Below, piece by piece: positions 33,519 through 45,172 of a stretch of 64,000 nucleotides of DNA (positions within the stretch are counted from its first letter, which is position 1; each line of letters opens with the position of its first letter). The notes under the pieces are model-generated. The model did no database searches, was not told where the DNA came from, and saw only the letters and a program-made list of their open reading frames with translations. This stretch comes from Flaveria trinervia (Eukaryota; Streptophyta; Magnoliopsida; Asterales; Asteraceae). The stretch lies in contig CM046453.1 in the NCBI GenBank assembly GCA_025506515.1, positions 32,684,215 through 32,748,214 of the forward strand, given 5' to 3'. Position numbers and translations under genes: made by a program.

Positions 33519-36500
33519 AATCAATGCGAGATTAGTGGTGTTTAATGTATTTGTATAACTAGTTAATTTCCCATGAATTTACTTAAGCTTTTATGAATAC
33601 ATTGATCTACCAACATGTAGTTATATAATTTTGATTAATATATAAATAATTTTATTTAATTTGTCTTATTAACTCGATTTGACTTCTTTTTCATCAATCA
33701 CACATTACTTTTTCGTTTGGCATCTGATTAGTTTTATTTCCATTGTAACTTGATTTTCCCTTCTACTCTAGTGAAATTCGACTAGTTTATTCGTCATTTA
33801 CACCTCTTTTGCTTCCCTTCGTGGTTGAAAAAGGATTCCGTGGATCGATACTTGTCATTTAGATTGATTCAATGGATTTTGAGGCAATAATACTCGAAAT
33901 TGGTTGTGGAATGTTGCTGATAAGTTTTGGATAGAAGTAGATTGATTTTAAGGGTCATTCGTGACATATCGTGTTCGATTTACGTTTTAAGTTAATAATA
34001 GATCATAGGTTCAATGTGTGATCGATTAGTGTGATAACAATGAATCTTATAATAAGATTTGATTAAATTTGTTTGTTAGTGTGTTCAGAAGGCTTGAGAA
34101 TCGAAACTCCATATCATTTGAGGTTGTTACCAAAAGGAAAAGCAATCAATGCTAGAATTAGTGTACTTTAATGTTTTTGGTATAATTAGTTCCCTTCCCT
34201 TGTGTTTAGTTAAGCTTTTGTGAAGACATTGATCCACTAACATGTAGTTGCATAATTTTGATTAAAATATAAGTAATTTTATTTGATTTGTCTTATTAAC
34301 TTGATTGGACTTCTTTTTCATCAATCACACATTACGTTTCACGTTTGACATCTGATTAGTTTTATTTCCATTGTAATTTGATTTTCCCTTCTACTCTAGT
34401 GAAATTCGAGTAGTTTATTAGTCATTTATACCTCATTTCCTTTCCTTCGTTGTCGAAAAAAATTCATTGGATCGATAGTTGTCATTTAGATTGATTCAAT
34501 CGATTTTGAGGCAATAATATGCGAAACTAGTTATGGAATGTTGTGGATAATTTTTGGGAAGAAGTGGCTTGAGTTTAAGGGTCATCTGTGTGGTATCGTG
34601 TTCGTTTTGGTTTTGAGTAAACAATAGACGCTAGGTTCAATTTGTGATCGATTAGTGTGCTTACAATTAAGCTTATAATAAGATATGATTAATTTGTTTG
34701 GTAGTGTGTTTAGATGTCTTAAGAATCGAAACTCCATAGCATTTGAAGTTGTTACCAAAATCAAAAGCAATCAATGCAAGATTAGTGTTGTTTAATGTTT
34801 TTGTATAACTAGTTAATTTCCCTTGAATTTAGTTAAGCTTTTGCGAATACATTGATCTACCAACATGTAGTTGTATAATTTTGATTAAAATATAAGTAAT
34901 TTTATTTAATTTGTCTTCTTAACTCGATTTGACTTCTTTTTCATCAATCACACATTACGTTTCTCGTTTGACATCTTATTAGTTTTTTTTCCATTCTAAT
35001 TATTCATCATTTACACCTCTTTTCATTCCCTTCGTGGTTAAAAAGGATTCCGTGGATGGTGAGTTATCATTTAGATTGATTCAATGGATTTTGAGGCAAT
35101 AATATTCGAATTGGTAGCAGAATGTTGTGGATTAGTTTTGGATAGAAGTGGATTGATTTTAAGGGTCATACGTGAGGTATCGTGTTCGGATTGGGTTTTA
35201 AGTAAACAATAGTTTCTAGGTTCAATGTGTGATCGATTAGTGTGATAACAATGAATCTTATAATAAAATTTGATTAAATTTGTTTGGTAGTGTGTTCAGA
35301 AGGCTTGAGAATTGAAACTCCGTATCATTTGACGTTGTTACCAAAAGGAAAAGCAATCAATGCTAGAATTAGTGTTGTTTAATTTTTTCGTATAGATTAT
35401 CCAGCATTTAATCCCTATGGAAAAGCCCTACTACATCTGCCTTTACGATATTTACTAGATTTCGTACGTTTCGGATAGCATGATTGACCGGTTGCGGGAG
35501 GATCAAAGTCTATGAAGGGGAGTACTTTCCCATGTATTTAGTTAAGCTTTTATGAAGACATTGATCCACTAATACGTAGTTGCATAATATTGATTAAAAT
35601 ATAAGTAATTTTATTTGATTTGTCTTATTAACTTCATTTGACTTCTTTTTCATCAATCACACATTACATTTCACGTTTGACATCTGAATAGTTTTATTTC
35701 CATTGTAATTTTAATTTCCCTTCTACTCTAGTGAAATTCGAGTAGTTTATTCGTCATTTACACCTTATTTCCTTCCCTTCGTGGTCGAAACAGGATTCAT
35801 TGGATTGATAGTTGTCTTAGATTGATTCAATGGATTTTGAGGCAATAGTATGCGAAATTAGTTGTGGAATGTTGTGGATAACATTTGCGTAGAAGTGGAT
35901 TGAGTTTAAGGGTCATTAGTGTGGTATCGTGTTCATTTTCGTTTTGAGTAAACAATAGATGCTAGGTTCAATGTGTGATCGATTAGCGTGTATACAATGA
36001 AGCTTATAGTAAGATTTGATTAAAGTTGTTTGGTAGTGTGTTTAGATGTCTTAAGAATCGAAACTCCATACCATTTGAAGTTGTTACCAAAATCAAAGCA
36101 ATCAATGCGAGATTAGTGTTGTTTAATGTTTTTGTATAACTAGTTATTTCCCATGAATTTAGTTAAGCTTTTGTGAATACATTGATCTACCAACATGTAG
36201 TTGTATAATTTTGATTAAAATATAAGTAATTTTATTTAATTTGTCTTATTAACTTGATTTGACTTCTTTTTCATCAATCACACATTACGTTTCACGTTTG
36301 ACATCTGATTAGTTTTATTTCCATTGTAATTTGATTTTCCCTTCTACTCTAGTGAAATTCGAGTAGTTTATTTGTCTTTTACACCTCATTTCCTTCCATT
36401 TGTGGTCGAAAGAGGATTCATTGGATCGATAGTTGTCATTTAGATTGATTCACTATATTTTGAGGCAATAATATGCGAAATTAGTTGTGGAATGTTGTGG

Positions 36501-37583
36501 ATAACTTTTGGGTAGAAGTGGATTGAGTTTAAGGGTCATTTGTGTGGTATCGTGTTCATTTTGGTTTTGAGTAAACAATAGAAGCTAGGTTCAATGTGTG
36601 ATCGATTATTGTGTTTACAATGAAGCTTATAATAAGATTTGATTAAATTTGTTTGGTAGTGTGTTTAGATGTCTTAAGAATCGAAACTCCATAGCATTTG
36701 AAGTTGTTACCAAAATTAAAAGCAAACAATGCAAGATTTATGTTGTTTAATTTTTTGTATAACTAGTTCATTTCCCATGAATTTAGTTAAGCTTTTGTGA
36801 ATACATTGATCTACCAACATGTAGTTGTATAATTTTGATTAAAATATAAATAATTTTATTTAATTTGTCTTATTGACTCGATTTGACTTATTTTTCATCA
36901 ATCACATATTACGTTTCTCGTTTGACATCTGATTAGTTTTATTTCCATTGTAATTTGATTTTCCCTTCTACAGTAGTGAAATTCGACTAGTTTATTCTTC
37001 ATTTACACCTCTTTTCCTTCCCATCGTGGTTGAAAAAGGATTCCATGGATTGATAGTTGTCATTTAGATTGATTTAATGGATTTTGAGGCAATGATATTC
37101 GAAATTTGTTGTGGAATTTTGTGGATAAGTTTTGGATAGAAGTTGATTGATTTTAAGGGTCATTCGTGAGGTATCGTGTTCGGTTTAGGTTTTAAGTTAA
37201 CAATAGATCATAGGTTCAATGTCTGATCGATTAGTGTGATAACAATGAATCTTATAATAAGATTTGATTAAATTTGTTTGTTAGTGTGTTCAGAAGGCTT
37301 GAGAATCGAAACTCCATATCAGAAGGAAAAGCAATCATTGCTATCGTTACTGTATTTTAATGTTTTCATATAATTAGTTCCGTTCCCATGTATTTAGTTA
37401 AACTTTTGTGAAGACATTGATCCACTAATATGTAGGTGCATAATTTTGATTAAAATATAAGTATATTATGTGATTTGTCTTATTAACTTCATTTGACTTC
37501 TCTTTCATCAATCACACATTACGTTTCATGTTTGACATTTGATTTGTGTTATTTCCATTGTAATTTGATTTTCCCTTCTACTC
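33519..37583. repeat. Satellite array, segment 3
   Basis: Anchors fall at 33833 (B), 34460 (A), 35045 (B), 35793 (A), 36414 (A) and 37038 (B). Steps are about 585-627 bp, except 748 where an unrelated insert of about 131 bp lies in the 35045 monomer. The final B monomer is interrupted at 37583 by element 3. No gene is present. Confidence 0.93.
35395..35525. other. Unrelated insert of about 131 bp within a satellite monomer
   Basis: The block from GATTATCCAGCATTTAATC to GAAGGGGAGTAC replaces a few bases of an ordinary B monomer. It is more GC-rich than the satellite. It occurs again, nearly identical, in the satellite piece inside element 2 (25723-25853). In that copy the minus strand is open for about 37 codons. 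I do not recognise it; organellar DNA or another transposon is possible. Confidence 0.75.
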
Positions 37584-38632
37584 TGTTAGGATCAGTGATC
37601 TACGTTTGATTGATTAGAGAGTATAGCAGCGGAAATCAAACAATGAATTAGCCAATTCACAAGAACACAAAAGATATTCAAGGTAAGAACAAACGGTTAT
37701 AGACAGAGAGAATTCTGCAAAATATATTTCATTCAATATTTGCTTTCGTGGTAACAGAATGTTACACATACAATTAGGTCAACACCTCTTATATAGGAGA
37801 TGTGACGTCTGCTGATGTCACTTGATAGTGACATCTAACAGAATTTATTCAAACTACTGATAGTTAACACAACTACTATAGATGTCAAACAGCTAACATC
37901 TTCTTAAAAAAATGCTAAGTGTTAACTATCACTACAACTACTGAAAAGAAACTACTGAAACTACAACGACTAAAGAACATGCTCTTTAGTCGTTTTACAA
38001 ATACTGAAACAAAAAGAAAACTACTGAAAGGAAACCATCACAACAACTGAAGAGTGTTTCTTCAGCTGTTGTAACAAACTCTGAAGGCTTCGGTACTTGT
38101 ACTTGAACTTCAGCTGTTATCATCAGCTGTTGTCTTCAGTCTTTGTACTTCAGCTGTTGATCTTCAGTACTTTGTTCTTCAGCTGTTGATCTTCAGACTT
38201 TGATCTTCAGCTGTTGAAGTCTTCAGTACTTTAGTCTTCAGCTGTTGAAGTCTTCAGTACTTTAGTCTTCAGCTGTTGAAGTCTTCAGTACTTTAGTCTT
38301 CAGCTGTTGATCTTCAGACTTTGGTCTTCAGCTGTTGAAGTCTTCAGTACTTTAGTCTTCAGCTATTGATCTTCAGACTTTGTTACAATAGTTGATCAAG
38401 TCTTCAGCAGTTGTGATGTCTGTAGGACTTAGAGGTTTTTCTGATCAGGCTCATTGGTTCTTTTGGTCCAACAAACTCCCCCTGAACCAATGCAGCCAAA
38501 ACCTCTAAATTTATTGAAGATGTCCCACTTATTATGGCAGAAGGATTGGTCTTTTTATCTTCTAGATCAGCTCAGAAGTGACCCTTTTAAGCACAGGCCT
38601 GGGAAGAAGTCTCAATGATCTGTTTGGCAAAG
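37584..38632 (-). mobile_element. Element 3: family A copia LTR plus 3' internal stub
   Basis: An 890-bp LTR (37584-38473) of the family of elements 1 and 2 is followed by the polypurine tract and 159 bp of internal 3' sequence, ending abruptly in satellite at a short AAGCAA-type homology. The rest of the element is gone. Its left flank and insertion point match those of element 2, including private substitutions in the preceding monomer. The copy therefore probably arose by duplication of that array block, not by a second insertion. Confidence 0.88.
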
Positions 38633-40447
38633 CAAGCAATGTTAGAATTAGTGTTCTTTAATGTTTTTCGTATAATTAGTTTCTTTCCTATGTATTTAGT
38701 TAAGCTTTTGTGAAGACATTGATTCAGTAATATATAGTGTCATAATTTTGATTAAAATATAAGTACTTATATTTGATTCGCCTTATTAACTTCATTTGAC
38801 TTCTTTTTCATCAATCACACATTACGTTTCACGTTTGACATCTGATTAGTTTTATTTCCATTGTAATTTGATTTTCCCTTCTACTCTAGTGAAATTCGAG
38901 TTGTTTATTCGTCATTTACACCTCATTCCCTTCCCTTCGTGGTCCATAGGGGATTCATTGGATCGATAGTTGTCATATAGATTGATTCAATGGATTTTGA
39001 GGCAATAATATGCGAAATTAGTTGTGGAATGTTATGGATAAGTTTTGGGTTGAAGTGGATTGAGTTTAAGGGTCATTTGTGTGGTATCGTGTTTGGTTTT
39101 GGTTTTGAGTTAACAATAGATGGTAGGTTAAACGTGTGATGGATTAGCATGTTTACAATCAAGCTTATAATAAGATATGATTAAATTTGTATGTTAGTGT
39201 GGATGTCTTAAGAATAAAAACTCCACAGCATTTTAAGTTGTTACCAAAAGCAAAAGCAATCAATGAGAGATTAGTGTTGTTTAATGTTTTTGTATAACTA
39301 GTTCATTTCCTATGAATTTAGTTAAGCTTTTGTGAATACATTGATCTATCAACATGTAGTTGTATAATTTTGATTAAAATATAAGTAATTTTTTTTAATT
39401 TGTCTTATTAACTCGATTTGACTTCTTTTTCATTAATCACACATTATGTTTCTCGTTTGACATCTAATTAGTTTTATTTCCATTGTAATTTGGTTTTCCA
39501 TTCTACTCTAGTGGAATTCGACTAGTTTATTCATCATTTACACCTCTTTTCCTTCCCTTCGTGGTTAAAAAGGATTATGTGGATCGATAGTTGTTATTTA
39601 GATTGATTCGATGGATTTTAAGGCAATAATATTTGAAAATGGTTGTGGAATGTTATGGATAAGTTTTGGATAGAAGTGGATTGATTTTAAGGGTCATTCG
39701 TGAGGCATGGTGTTCAGTTTTGGTTTTGAGTATGCAATAGATTCTAGGTTCAATGTCTGATCGATTAGTGTGATAACAATTAATCTTATAATAAGATTTG
39801 ATTAAATTTGTTTGGTGGTGTGTTGAGAAGGCTTGAGAATCAAAACTCTGTAGCATTTGAGGTTGTTACCAAAAGGAAAAGCAATCAATGCTAGAATTAG
39901 TGTTGTTTAATGTTTTTTGTATAATTAGTTCCTTTCCCATGTATTTAGTTAAGCTTTTGTCAAGACATTGATCCACTAATATGTAGTTGCATAATTTTGA
40001 TTAAAATATAAGTATTTTATTTGATTTGTCTTATTAACTTGATTTGACTTCTTTTTCATCATTCACACATTACGTTTCACGTTTGACATTTGATTAGTTT
40101 TATTTCCATTGTAATTTGATTTTCCTTTCTAATCTAGTGTAATTGGAGTAGTTTATTCGTCATTTACACCTCATTTCCTTCCCTTCGTGGGCGAAAAAGG
40201 ATTCATTGGATCGATCGTTGTCATTTTGATTAATACAATCGATTTTGAGGCAATAATATGCGAAATTAGTTGTGGAATGTTGTGGTTAAGTTTTGGGAAG
40301 AAGTGGATTGAATTTATGGGTCATCCATGAGGTATCGTGTTCGTTTTGGTTTTTAGTAAACAATAGATGCTAGGTTCAATGTGTGATCGATTAGTGTGTT
40401 TACAATGAAGCTTAAAATAAGATATGATTAAATTTGTATGGTAGTGT
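38633..40447. repeat. Satellite array, segment 4
   Basis: Anchors fall at 38951 (A), 39572 (B) and 40199 (A), again about 621-627 bp apart. The array ends inside the A monomer at about 40447, at the broken edge of element 4. No gene is present. Confidence 0.92.
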
Positions 40448-40916
40448 GATTAATCTAGTTCACTGTTTGATTAAGTTAAGTTACTCTGCTCTTTGTGTTG
40501 TTGTGTTGTTAGTGTCCACCCTTCAACGGTCCTGCAGGATCATCTCTGTCAATGTAAGAAACAATCTTTTGTCTCTACATCAACTGCTAAAGCTGAATAC
40601 ATTGTTGCTGCAAGTTGCTATGCTCAGCTGCTATGGATTCAGAATCAGATGTTAGACTATGGAATTAACTTTATGAGTACTCCTATCTATATTGACAACA
40701 ACAATGCTATCTCTATCACTGAAAATCCAGTGAAACACTCCAAGACAAAGCATATTAATATCAGGTATGATTTCATTAAAGATATTCATGAGAAGAATCT
40801 TATTAAGCTAATCAAAGTTGATTCAAATTAACAATATGCTGACTTGTTCACCAAAGCTTTTGATGAATAGAGATTTAAGTATCTCATAACAACTATTGGG
40901 ATGATAAACATTGATT
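40448..40916 (+). pseudogene. RNase H fragment, copia element 4
   Basis: The frame 40493-40831 includes QCKKQSFVSTSTAKAEYIVAA, LLWIQNQMLDYGI, the catalytic-type IYIDNNNAISI and KHSKTKHINIRYDFIKD. After a stop at 40829 the same frame continues with YADLFTKAFDE and ends near 40916. The N-terminal RNase H part and everything upstream are missing. The sequence differs clearly from elements 1, 2 and 5, so this is a separate family. Confidence 0.88.
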
Positions 40917-41169
40917 AGCTTACCTCTTTTGAAAACCTTTTTAATGTGTAATGTCTTATGTCAATACAATCGAAGCTCTGTTACAAAATGTCTCTCTGAA
41001 ATTTTATCTAAGTATAAATTTCTTCCGAAGAGGAATTAACCCTCGGAAGATATTTATGTAAAATATCTTCCGGAGCAAAATTTCTCCAATGATAATTTTT
41101 CTTCTCGGAAGAGTTTTTAGTCTCGGAAGAAGTGGTTGATTACATATCAGATCTACTTCCAAGGCTTAC
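40917..41169 (+). repeat. Pol-to-env spacer of element 4, left part
   Basis: There is no gene. Short inverted words of the CTTCCGAAG/CTTCGGAAG kind recur (for example TCGGAAGA at 41043 and 41105). The spacer continues at 54352 beyond element 5; CTTAC at 41165-41169 is the target duplication. Confidence 0.75.
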
Positions 41170-41900
41170 TGTTAGGACCTGGTATTTGAATGAAATACCT
41201 AGAGATTAGCGTGTAAACCAGATCAAATAGTGCGGAATCCTATCTGATTGGCGATCCAATCAGTGAGAACACACGAAGAATCAATCAAGAATTGAAACTA
41301 ATGTTAGAAATCGATTGGGAATCGATCTAATGTGTTCTATGAACTTCTAGAACGAATTGTGAGGGTTCTGGATGGCTAGAGTACGTCTGGATTCCTATTT
41401 AATCAAAAGCCCTTATTTTTCACCAATTGGGTTGTATTTATAGGTTGGTATTATTCAATCGTGCGACTGAACCATTAGTATGGTTCAGTCGTGCGATTGA
41501 ACCATGCGGTTGATTCATCCGCACGACTGAGTGTTCAGTCGTGCGACTGAGCCAATCTTATGTGTCAATCATACGACTAATCCAGTCTCCCGGTTCAGTC
41601 GTGCGACTAAGTCATTCATATGAAGTTATTCATGCTTATGGTCCATTCGCATGGGCCATTCGCATGAGAACTTCATTATGTTAAGTTTGAATGTATTAAT
41701 TAATAAACATTATGTGTAACCATTCAAACAATCGCTAACCTAATTAACCAATTTAAGATCAACTCATTAATGAAATATTAGTCATTACAAATCACAAACA
41801 ACCAATATCATTTCATTAATCATATCAAATTACACCAGAATCAGATAAACAAGATCTATTACATTTCATATCATGATCTAGGGACATACATGTATCAACA
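41170..41900 (-). repeat. 3' LTR of copia element 5
   Basis: This is a 731-bp LTR. It has a cluster of palindromic words, TTCAGTCGTGCGACTGA and variants, at about 41455-41610, and a minus-strand TATAAATA box close by. It is nearly identical to the 5' copy. Confidence 0.95.
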
Positions 41901-41917
41901 AACTCCCCCTTGGACCT
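41901..41917 (-). other. Polypurine tract, copia element 5
   Basis: On the minus strand it reads GGTCCAAGGGGGAGTT just before the LTR TGTTGATAC. The GGGGGAGTTTGTTG junction is shared with element 1, although the families differ. Confidence 0.85.
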
Positions 41918-41925
41918 AGATCTCT

Positions 41926-43065
41926 CTAATCTCTTGTTTTCCGCATAACCTCCTTGTATTTCTTGTACTTCTCCTCTTTTGTGACTCCCGTGTGAATCTC
42001 AAACGCGAAGCAGAGTCGTATAACGTTCTGGAACTGGAGGGCTTGTACAATATCTTGCGTATCATAGAACAGTGGCCACTTGTATAGCGTATAGACATCA
42101 CTTTCTGACAAGTTTGTAAGCCACATCGGGTCGAATACCCTGATAGTAGCCATTTGTCCCTCCTTGCTTAAGACTATGACCGCTTCAGCTGTTCTCCAAT
42201 CATAGTACCACCACTTAAAATGTGGAGTGAAATCCTGTGGCATTTCCCTGAGTGGGATTCTTGACATTGTGCGCGGAGGATTCCACTTCAACACTATCTT
42301 AGGCTTGCCAGTAATGGCATCAACCTCAGACCTTCTGAAATACCTAGTAGGCTGTTGGGGTCTGAAGTTAACCCATCTAGTGTGGTACTCCTTTTTTAGG
42401 GCAGCCTCAAACCAGCCTGACATCTTCCTCGGGTCAGCATACAAAAGCTTTAGTTTGGCCAGTTGGTTGAGCTCAAAACCTGGTAGAGTCTTCAGATCAT
42501 GTGGGAATCTGAAGTACTCTATGCCCTGTTCTCTCTTAACTGCATACGCAGTGAGATCTTCAAAGTACGCCCATGCTATGATCCTTCCTGACACCTTGTG
42601 ATGTTTCTTGACTCTATAGAGTTTGGTGTAGGAATCCTTCTTTGGTGCAGTACGTTGGACTCTAACTTCTTCAAAATATGCAGCCCACTCAGCCTTTCGA
42701 ATGTCGACATCATCATTTGGGGCTTGGGCTGTGTCTTCTGCTTTCTCTGTTTCTTGCTCCATATAGTTCAACACCTCAATAGTATCGCTCACAAGGGATT
42801 CACCCAGATTGGGGACCACATTACCCTCATTGCCAGCGTACTGAGGGTACTCCTCGGCAGTGACATCTTTGATCTCTACATCATCAACATCGTTGAGCTC
42901 TTCGTCAGTTGTCAAATCGCATGTTGGAGCATATTTTACTATCTCATCTGGATTTAGCTCGAAAAGCTCTGTGAGTTGCTCATTTGATAGGTCATGAATT
43001 ATTTCCCTTTCTTCAGGGGTATAATTCACTGACCTCCTGACAATCCCTTGCAGATCAAGAATCAT
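41926..43065 (-). pseudogene. Env-like ORF, C-terminal region, copia element 5
   Basis: A 379-codon open frame, the longest in this part of any element here. The N-terminal half is acidic. The second half is rich in Trp and Tyr (FKWWYYDWRTAEAVIVL, VFDPMWLTNLSESDVYTLY) and looks globular. No membrane helix is evident and I recognise no family. The frame is open upstream of its first Met back to a stop near 43080; it probably continued from the frame ending at 43163, from which one frameshift and one stop now separate it. It lies directly before the polypurine tract. Confidence 0.68.
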
Positions 43066-43162
43066 TGTTAGCTAAGACTTAACCTGCTGAAGGGGAGCAA
43101 CATCAAACTCATCTCTTTGGTAATTTTGATCTGTTTGATTTAAACATTCCACACATAAATCA

Positions 43163-44404
43163 TTAGTAATTAAAGTAATTTTGACCATGGGGTTTAGCCA
43201 TTCTCTTCCTCCTTGTTCCAGTTGAGGTGGAAGCTCCCCCTACAACCCTGCCTGTGGACCCCGGTGCATAGCTTGGGTCAGTATCAGTATCTCTGGAGTC
43301 TCTCGGCTGTTCCCCAACCACCCTTAACCCATGTACAGTGGGAACAACTTTTCTTCCCACAGTTCGCCTAAGGGGCTCCTCATCCGATTCATCCTCCTCC
43401 TCCGCGCCAAGAACAAAATCCTGATGAAATCCTGCTGACTCGGTTACTTCTCCAGCTGTGACGGACACTGGAGGTACAGAATCAGACACAGTGCCTCTGA
43501 GTGGAATAGGCATATCGTCTCCAGCATCTCCACTGTCATCATCATCTGATTCATGAGTGGGTAGAGCTATTTGTTCCACATGAGAGTCACTATCATCGTG
43601 ACGCCACTTTCTCTTTGCTGGAACCACGTAGTCATCCCGGGCAAGATGACCAAACAACCTCCTGACAGGAGGCTTCACTTGCTTTCCCCTGTACACTTTC
43701 ATCCTTCCCAGGGTAGTGTCATCCATTACCTGGAAGACTACCGCATCCTCCTTTTCCTTCGGCAGGGAGGGAAGCTTCTGATGTATGATCATCTGCATAA
43801 ACCTCGGGTACATACAGAAGGCTTCCTTCCCTTTCCCCTCGATGTTCTCCACCATATAGGTGAAGATCATCTTGGAGAAGCTGAACGGATGGTTCAGCAC
43901 CAACACAACGTACGCGTTCTGCATCTGGTTAGACAGCTCATCAAAACCACCTTTTCTGGAAGCCATGCACTTGAGTAGCACGTGCGCAAGATATTTAAAC
44001 TGGGGACAGAGGTTACTCTTGTTGAGTACCCCAGAATTGATGTCCCCAGAGTATTTGGCTCTAAGAAAGCATCCTCTGACTGTGAGGGGGTGTAATCGAG
44101 TCAGACAATCAGCGTCATCCCCCAATTGTGGTACGATCCTTAGATCCTCCTCTGAAATAGTAATAGCCTCTCCAAATATGGTACTTCTGATGCAATGAGG
44201 CTCAGACAATCTATCAACTGTAGCCCCTTCCTAGAAGGCTTGTTGAATGGATCGATACGGAGTGCAAGGAGTAGATATGGCATGTGAAATACTCGATCTC
44301 AGTAGAAATGTGATTATGCCAGAGAAATCAGCAGTGTTTCTGGATGTTAAGTCCAGATGAGCACATATATTGTGCTTTGTGCTCATAATCCATCTACTCA
44401 CCAT
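43163..44404 (-). pseudogene. Env-like ORF, N-terminal domain, copia element 5
   Basis: The frame starts at the ATG at 44404, or at a second ATG at 44386 (MSTKHNICAHLDL), and has one TAG at 44231; from 44209 it is open for 348 codons. MSTKHN and ADFSGIITFL align with the starts in element 4 (MALNPQHN, ADFSEIISFI). LHPLTVRGCFLRAKYSG, MQNAYVVLVLNHPF and MYPRFMQMIIHQKLP are prominent. The end is acidic and Ser/Thr/Pro-rich. The first ATG falls exactly at a good 3' splice site. Function is unknown. Confidence 0.75.
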
Positions 44405-45026
44405 CTGTTACACAAAGATAGTAAACATTAGTACCATTGATTAAGAAAGTCATGAAAACTTAAGCTTGAAGAAAATCTTTCTGTCATGCGATTGAGATTG
44501 TGCGATTGAGCTCAAGCGTGCGAATGAACAATGCGAAAGGAGTTCGGTCGTGCGATTGAACCATGCGAAAGGGGTTCAGTCGTGCGATTGAACCGTACGA
44601 ATGGGACTCAGTCGTGCGACTGATCCCATACGTACCTCTGAGTGTGCGACTGGGCTCCTACGTATATACCCTCATGCGGTTACACCAGTCGTGCGACTGA
44701 ACTTCATACGCATCGTTCAGTCATGCGTTTAAGCAGTTTGAGCCCTTCAGTCGTGCGACTGAAGTTCATCACTCTGCCCATTCGCATGAAGTACTGACTG
44801 TTCAATTCAAAATTACTTTTTCACCATTTTTGAGTTTTAGACATCGTTATCTGGTTCATTTGACTCGCAATTCATTCTTAAACCACCTAACATCGTTACT
44901 TTCGTTTGTTTGAGTCATTTAGGTAGGTTATTTAGTCACTTAAGTCTCGGTTACTTTGCGAGTCCGAATGTACCGTTTTTTTCATCAAATTTAAAGTTAT
45001 GGCAGTGCATCTATACAGTAAATTAC
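44405..45026 (-). other. Candidate leader intron of the env-like gene, element 5
   Basis: On the minus strand a donor CTACAG|GTAATTTA and an acceptor TTTGTGTAACAG|ATG bound a 622-nt interval ending exactly at the env-like start codon. TACTAAT, a good branch-point match, lies about 25 nt before the acceptor. The interval contains many palindromic words of the TTCAGTCGTGCGACTGAA type (about 44480-44770). No gene lies in it. Splicing is predicted, not shown. Confidence 0.5.
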
Positions 45027-45164
45027 CTGTAGAGTCGATGTAGGTGGTCAGTAATCAAGAAACAGGGGGTTTTGCGATCAATTGAATTTTTTGCAGAGTT
45101 GGGTTAATTCGTGCAATTCAGGGTGATTTTGAAGGTGGTGAGTCTCCGCGAACGACTCCCCTTC

Positions 45165-45172
45165 TATTTATA
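45165..45172 (-). promoter_or_regulatory. Candidate TATA box of the env-like gene, element 5
   Basis: TATAAATA on the minus strand lies 138 nt before the candidate splice donor. A start about 30 nt after it would give a first exon of about 110 nt. The LTR of this element uses the same TATAAATA box. Confidence 0.5.

Noticed and set aside
37584..38473. An independent solo LTR of family A
   Set aside because: It continues 159 bp into the element interior and shares flank variants with element 2, so a truncated duplicate explains it better.
42227..42957. Plus-strand frames of 124 and 119 codons
   Set aside because: They are antisense shadows of the 379-codon env-like frame on the minus strand.
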